Assembly: GCF_003253565.1 (NCBI RefSeq)
Contig: NZ_QKUF01000004.1
Location: 1-64,000 of the forward strand
DNA from: Thermosporothrix hazakensis
Lineage (GTDB): Bacteria > Chloroflexota > Ktedonobacteria > Ktedonobacterales > Ktedonobacteraceae
Length of the DNA stretch: 64,000 nucleotides
Reading direction: 5' to 3'
The notes under the pieces are model-generated. The model was not told where the DNA came from. It saw only the letters and a list, made by a program, of their open reading frames with translations, and searched no databases. Positions 59,838 through 64,000 of the stretch are shown here, piece by piece (position 1 is the stretch's first letter; every line of letters begins with the position of its first letter). The position numbers and the translations under genes are program-made.

Positions 59838-61451
59838 CTATTGATTCAGGCAGAGGATGCGCTTCACTGCCCGCGCAAGCTGTCCGCTCGGGTCATGCTC
59901 CGCCGAACACGTGCGCCACGCAACAAACAAATCCGGTCGCACCAGCACCGCCCCCGTTGCCTCTACTCCATAGGCTTCACCGAAACGGCCTGCCACATCC
60001 TTCCATTCTTTGCCAATCATGCACACCTGAAGGGGCAAGTCCACCTGTTGGGCCGCCTCTTTCCAGATCTCCCCCTGCTCCCCCACCAGCAAGGACCACT
60101 TCCCGGCACAGAGATCAATCGTCGAAACGGCTTTCCCATCCCGCTCCACATACAGGTTCGGGATACGCGTTCCCGGCTCTCCATTCAGCGTGGCAGGTGG
60201 CTGCGTCAAGGCGGTCTGCTCAGCGGCACCCTCGGTTATGATCGCAGCGCTTCGATATCGATAACCGAACACCAGTTCGTCCGTATCGATCATGCGGCTC
60301 TCGCCGGTTCCGGTGCGATAGAAGTAGCGTTGCCGCGTCTGCTCCACTGTCAGGTTTCCGATGGGCAGCCGCTCTTCCTCATAGGTTCGCAGCAACGCGC
60401 TCCCGGCCTTGCCTGAATGAACAAGCGCCAGCTTCCATGCGAGATTAAAGGCATCCTGAATGCCGGTCCCCGCACCAAGCCCACCACTGGGTAGAACCGC
60501 ATGTGCGGCATCACCGACCAGAAAGACGCGCCCCTGTTGATACCGCTCGGCTGCTCGGGCCGCCTGCTCCCACATGCCTACTTTCACAGCGTCCCAGGGA
60601 TAGGCAGGCAGGATCTTCACATCTAGATCAGGCACACCAACAGCGATCCGGATCTGCGCGATACAGCGTTCGTCGGTCATGTCCTCACGCCGCTCCCCTC
60701 GTTCGGGATGGATAGGAGTGCCAAAGCTCCAACGCCGCTGATTATCCAGAGGCATCACCCCCCCCTGCCCATCAGGTAATGCGGGGTTACTGATATAGTA
60801 CAGATACACATTCCGACCTCGTAACACATCAGACAAATCCGCTTCAAAAGCGATATCTGTCATATAGGCGATCGTGCCAGGTCCCTGCGTCTTGATGCCG
60901 AGCGCCTCACGAATGCGGCTCCGGTTCCCATCAGCAGCGATCAGGTAATCAGCGCGAACTCGCCACTCACGTCCATTTGTGCGATCACGAAGGAGAGCGC
61001 TCACGCCCGTTTCATTCTGCTCAAACGAGATCAGCTCTGTACTGAAACGAATGTCACTCCCGAGCTTTCTTGCCTGCTCGATCAGAATCGGTTCAAGGGT
61101 GTCCTGACCGATCACGGTTCCCGTCGTCGGGGTCAACGCGGAAAGATCAGGAGAGGCTCCTTCATCCAGCACAACCATCTCCTCCGAAGCAAGGGACGAC
61201 GTTCGGATCATGCCATGATTGGCCGCTGTAGGCGATTGCGCCGCTCGAATCGTCTCCTCTAAACCAATGGCGCGAAAGAGCTCCATCGTACGTGCATTAT
61301 AGCCACGAGCCCGAGGTAAACGCGCCGGTTCCGGATGCTTCTCAACGACCAGCGACGGAACGCCGTGCCAGGCCAGAAACAGAGATGTCGACAATCCGAC
61401 CAACGCTCCGCCTGCAATTAAGATGGGAATATGCTGTTCTTCTGTATGCAC
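59838..61451 (-). CDS. FAD-dependent aromatic monooxygenase (polyketide-hydroxylase type)
   Basis: 537 residues from a GTG with AGAGGAA a few bases before it. The N-terminal FAD site is ILIAGGALVGLSTSLFLAWHG (the usual GxGxxG reads GGALVG), with the second motif GRDGREWRVRADYLIAADGNRSRIREALG-like (ADYLIAADGNRS) and the third GRVFLVGDAAHAVLPSGGLGAGTGIQDAFNLAWKL, cut here to its landmarks GDAAH and GTGIQDA. A thioredoxin-like C-terminal domain is typical of the RdmE/PgaE group. It hydroxylates aromatic rings using NAD(P)H and oxygen. Two copies of a palindrome lie upstream. Confidence 0.85.
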   Translation of the reverse strand: MHTEEQHIPILIAGGALVGLSTSLFLAWHGVPSLVVEKHPEPARLPRARGYNARTMELFRAIGLEETIRAAQSPTAANHGMIRTSSLASEEMVVLDEGASPDLSALTPTTGTVIGQDTLEPILIEQARKLGSDIRFSTELISFEQNETGVSALLRDRTNGREWRVRADYLIAADGNRSRIREALGIKTQGPGTIAYMTDIAFEADLSDVLRGRNVYLYYISNPALPDGQGGVMPLDNQRRWSFGTPIHPERGERREDMTDERCIAQIRIAVGVPDLDVKILPAYPWDAVKVGMWEQAARAAERYQQGRVFLVGDAAHAVLPSGGLGAGTGIQDAFNLAWKLALVHSGKAGSALLRTYEEERLPIGNLTVEQTRQRYFYRTGTGESRMIDTDELVFGYRYRSAAIITEGAAEQTALTQPPATLNGEPGTRIPNLYVERDGKAVSTIDLCAGKWSLLVGEQGEIWKEAAQQVDLPLQVCMIGKEWKDVAGRFGEAYGVEATGAVLVRPDLFVAWRTCSAEHDPSGQLARAVKRILCLNQ

Positions 61452-61490
61452 AAGTTTCCTCTTTCTGCACTGCTATGGTATACTCATTAC

Positions 61491-61561
61491 TGCAAGTCCC
61501 TTGCATCAGTCAAGGGAGTGATAGTCTATCATATCTCAACCCATAACGCAAGTGGCTTGCA
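61491..61561. promoter_or_regulatory. Two TGCAAG-N3-CTTGCA operators
   Basis: TGCAAG-TCC-CTTGCA (61491-61505, perfect) and CGCAAG-TGG-CTTGCA (61547-61561, one mismatch at the edge) are 56 bases apart centre to centre, before the FAD monooxygenase gene. No regulator gene is adjacent, so the protein that binds is encoded elsewhere. Confidence 0.6.
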
Positions 61562-61732
61562 TTAATATCCTCATCGCACAAGGTCCCTCCTCATTAACAT
61601 GCGAGAGCAGCGCACCAGAGCCGCCAAAAACAAACCATTCAGGACCGTCTCTTTTCTCCGTTTGTCAATATTTCCACTTTTTCAGAGCAGAAAAAGAAAA
61701 GAAAAGGGAGAATACAAATAAAGGAGAAATGT

Positions 61733-62080
61733 ATGAACCCGGAGATTACAGAGTATATCGAGAAGATAGAGCAGCCCTGGCAGGTCGAGGCATGTAACCG
61801 CTTTCGTCAGATCATTCTGCAAACGGTGCCAGAGGTTGAGGAGTTGAAACAATATGGCCGCCCCCACTATAAAAAGAATGGCAAATACCTCTGTGTCTTC
61901 AATACCGCGAAGAAACATGTCAATGTCATGCTGTTTCATGCTCAAGCCCTTTCTATCCCCGAAGGCTATGGCGAACTCAGCCCAAACGGCGAGCGCGTTA
62001 CCGCAAAGCTACAGGAAGGCCATCAATTCGACTATGACCTCTTCACAAAACTGCTGCAAGAGGCAGCCCAAACCCTCTAA
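61733..62080 (+). CDS. DUF1801 domain protein
   Basis: 115 residues from an ATG with AAAGGAG 6 bases before it. The sequence follows the DUF1801 (YdhG-like) plan: VEACNRFRQIILQTVPEVEELKQYGRPHYKKNGKYLCVFNTAKKHVNVMLFHA, then ALSIPEGYGEL. The family is widespread in soil bacteria and has an iron-sulfur-protein-like fold in one solved case; the role is unclear. Single gene. Confidence 0.75.
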   Translation: MNPEITEYIEKIEQPWQVEACNRFRQIILQTVPEVEELKQYGRPHYKKNGKYLCVFNTAKKHVNVMLFHAQALSIPEGYGELSPNGERVTAKLQEGHQFDYDLFTKLLQEAAQTL

Positions 62081-62101
62081 ACGATCGGTCGCGGCTTCAC
62101 T

Positions 62102-62189
62102 GGATGAGGCCGCTTCTTTGCTTTTTGGGCCAGTGAAAGAGTAAGCAAACGCAAGGCAACCAGATGAGGCCGCTCTTTGCTTTTTGAGG
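62102..62189 (+). repeat. Duplicated terminator-like element
   Basis: GATGAGGCCGCTTCTTTGCTTTTTG at about 62104-62128 recurs with one base deleted at about 62164-62187. The first copy forms a weak hairpin with GCGGCTTC just before it and has a T-run, so it probably ends the DUF1801 transcript. The second looks like a tandem copy. Confidence 0.55.
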
Positions 62190-62265
62190 AATATGGAAAA
62201 AGAAGGAATCAAGGTGGGACAAGCTATAGATGCTTCTGAGGAGAAACCTAAAAAGAGGACATAAG

Positions 62266-62313
62266 GGGAAGAGAGCGCCTTCAGGAACTACCTTACAGGC
62301 GCCATCTCTTCCC
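62266..62313. terminator. Hairpin after the DHFR-like gene
   Basis: GGGAAGAGA-GCGCCT pairs with AGGCGC-CA-TCTCTTCCC around a 16-base loop, 15 pairs with a two-base bulge. Read leftward it lies 8 bases past the DHFR-like stop. Confidence 0.7.
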
Positions 62314-62320
62314 GCCTCTG

Positions 62321-62899
62321 TTAGAGCGCTTTCGGCTGATAGGTCAGCAACACAACGCCGGAAGGATGCGTTTTCGTCTCGACCAGTTGCAATTTCACGC
62401 GATTCTTGCTTTCAGGGAATAGTGGCTTCCCGCCTCCCAGGACAACCGGATGCACAAGGATCTGATATTCATCGATCAGGCCAAGCTCGGTAAGCGCCTG
62501 AATCAGGCTGATACTTCCATAAACGATGATATTGCGGCCCGGTCCCTGCTTCAACTGTCTGATCTCGTCCGCGTTCACCTCTCGCACCAGCCGTGAATTG
62601 TTCCACTCGGCCTTCTCGAGCGTGCGGGAAAAGACGATCTTCTCCAGTGCAGTAAGTTGGCGAGCATACTCTTTTTCCTCCTCAGAGGCATTGGGATTAT
62701 CGGGCACATAAGGCCAGGAACCGGCAAAACTCTGGTAGGTCACGCGACCAAGCAAGAGCGTATCGGCGGAGCGAACGAACTCAGACTCGTACAGTCCCAT
62801 TGCTTTGTCATAGGATTCGCCGACCCAATCCATCTCACCATTCGGTCCTGCAACCTTGCCATCAAGAGATATCCAGGTAGTCGTAATGATTTTTCGCAT
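62321..62899 (-). CDS. Dihydrofolate reductase-like (RibD C-terminal) protein
   Basis: 192 residues from an ATG with AAGGAG 10 bases before it. Landmarks of the family are the first strand MRKIITTTWISLDGKVAG, ADTLLLGRVTYQSFAGSWP, PGRNIIVYGSISLIQALTELGLIDEYQILVHPVVLGGGKPLFP and the end strand KTHPSGVVLLTY. These proteins use NADPH to reduce a pyrimidine- or pteridine-like substrate, but many members in this sub-family have unknown substrates. Single gene; the region upstream has no clear operator. Confidence 0.85.
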   Translation of the reverse strand: MRKIITTTWISLDGKVAGPNGEMDWVGESYDKAMGLYESEFVRSADTLLLGRVTYQSFAGSWPYVPDNPNASEEEKEYARQLTALEKIVFSRTLEKAEWNNSRLVREVNADEIRQLKQGPGRNIIVYGSISLIQALTELGLIDEYQILVHPVVLGGGKPLFPESKNRVKLQLVETKTHPSGVVLLTYQPKAL

Positions 62900-63153
62900 T
62901 GTTTTTCTTCTCCTTATCTATATGTCTTACGTTTCATTCCGTCTCTATCATACTATTCTCGATCGAGAAGAAAAACCGGAAACATCATCAGTCTGAAATT
63001 GAGGGTGAGCTAAGATCCTGGCGATTTTGTGCAGTAAAGCAATTTGTTATCTTGGCGCAGGGCTGAAGCCGGGTTGTCTTCTGGCTCCAGCTCGTTTGGG
63101 GTGACGGTTGTGAGGAAGAGGAAAGAGAGAAACGTCCTCTGTTCCCTCCCGGC

Positions 63154-64000
63154 TTACGCAAGCGTTGGTACCATCTCCTCCTGTTCCTGTTCTGACTCCA
63201 GTTCAAAGGCCAGATCATCGGTTGGCGGGGCAGCAATTTGGGACAAGTCCTGCTCATCATCCAAAGCGTTTGATATGGCGCGTCTGGTAGGGCGAGAGAG
63301 CTGCTCATTCGTCAATGGTCGGAATCACCCCTTCCTTCGCCCGGGTATTGAGCGCGGCGTTGAGTTCAATCACATTGTCCAGCATGACGCCGTTGGCAAT
63401 CACGCCCGTATATTTGACGCGCTTTTCCACTTCCTCTAAGGCTCGCTCCAAGAGCGCATTGCCATAGGCAAAAAGAATCCAATCCTCAAAGTTATTGTAT
63501 TGCTCGGTTTTGTTCGTGCTTCGATGAATGATCTCGCGGTGCTTAACATCCAAAATGAATTTGAGCAGGAAGATGGTCCGCTCGACGCTTCCCAGAGCGT
63601 GGAACGCCTGGTAGAGCCGATTTTTGCGGCTGTAGGTCGGGCACTTGCCCAGGAGCATCGAGGACAGAACTTTTCCCTCCTGGATCGAGATCACCACGCG
63701 CAGCAGATCCGCCAATGCGTTTTGATCCGTTCCCAATCAACCACCTGATCGCCAAACAAGGATTCAATATGGGTATAATGGGGCGCGCTGTCTGGACGGT
63801 AAAAGGTCAGGTCTTCCCAGTTGCGGATACGTGGCATCAACTCGATGCCGAGTAAGGAGGACAGACCAAAGACGGGCAGGTTCTGCCCTGGTATCCGCTT
63901 GAACGGTGGTGAGTTGAATGGAAGAGCGGTTGCGAATGAGTCCATCGAGCATACAAATGGCTTCCCAGACCCCACAGGCGATAAAGTGGCTAAAGAGGCA
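63154..64000 (-). pseudogene. Degenerate Tn3-family transposase, running off the right edge
   Basis: Three frames joined by frameshifts give one transposase. From the edge: LPVFGLSSLLGIELMPRIRNWEDLTFYRP; then, after a shift at about 63715-63735, ADLLRVVISIQEGK and the catalytic-domain block HALGSVERTIFLLKFI...REIIHRSTNKTEQYNNFEDWILF; then, after a stop and shift near 63300, NEQLSRPTRRAISNALDDEQ to the natural end MVPTLA at 63154. The RIHRxTNKxE-like block is a hallmark of Tn3 transposases. At least two frameshifts make it inactive. The N-terminal part lies outside the window. Confidence 0.8.

Noticed and set aside
62988-63308. 106-codon leftward frame at the transposase end
   Set aside because: Its Ser/Gln/Arg-rich product is out of frame with the true transposase tail, which reads NEQLSRPTRRAISNALDD in the next frame.
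1-64000. CRISPR arrays, tRNA and rRNA genes
   Set aside because: No regularly spaced repeats and no tRNA T-loop or rRNA-like sequence was noticed in reading; a covariance search could still find a tRNA I missed.

Overview
The window is chromosomal DNA of roughly mid-50s percent GC from a monoderm, soil-type, multicellular-looking bacterium. The best guess is class Ktedonobacteria (Chloroflexota). This rests on the style of the proteins: a pentapeptide protein with a WNQW leader, PrgI-type secretion genes without outer-membrane parts, zinc-ribbon Ser/Thr kinases, glycosidases with LacI control, and ECF vitamin transport. It is an inference, not a database match. No rRNA, tRNA or CRISPR array was seen.

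Left part (1-26.7 kb): a broken pentapeptide-repeat gene, a DUF4260 membrane protein, a cupredoxin lipoprotein, a GH18 enzyme and a GH10 xylanase. Next comes a small TetR regulon (IsdG-like monooxygenase, TetR, DHA2 exporter) with four copies of one operator. An ECF thiamine-precursor-type transporter operon (YkoE-, YkoD- and YkoC-like, plus a Suc_Fer protein) has two copies of a different operator. Then follow a GT39-like membrane glycosyltransferase, a LacI-GH5 operon, a GntR-TauE-DUF1634 operon, a lipoprotein, a GC-rich repeat membrane protein and a pseudokinase-HAMP pair.

Centre (27-50.3 kb): a type IV secretion locus of the monoderm kind. An eight-gene leftward operon encodes three paralogous VirB6/TrbL-like proteins, a CHAP-lytic transglycosylase, a VirB2-like pilin, PrgI, VirB4 and a proline-rich NPF-motif membrane protein. 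A rightward operon carries a HerA-like ATPase, a low-complexity NPF protein, a zinc-ribbon membrane protein, a methyltransferase and a 42-residue membrane peptide. A VirD4-like coupling ATPase faces it. Three receiver-less winged-helix regulators and a kinase with a possible TIR-like domain surround the locus. No relaxase is present in the window. A TGTCCCT element, twice as a perfect dyad, recurs at several promoters here.

Next (50.5-53.6 kb) is a two-gene unit: RecQ helicase fused to a ComF-like phosphoribosyltransferase, followed by a DprA-like protein. The PRTase plus DprA pairing recalls the ShosTA defence system, making it the best candidate for a new system.

Right part (53.8-64 kb): small metabolic and resistance-type genes (VOC, two GNATs, APH, NTF2-like, FAD monooxygenase, DUF1801, DHFR-like) mixed with decayed genes (a frameshifted membrane protein, an MBL hydrolase) and a degenerate Tn3-family transposase running off the right edge.
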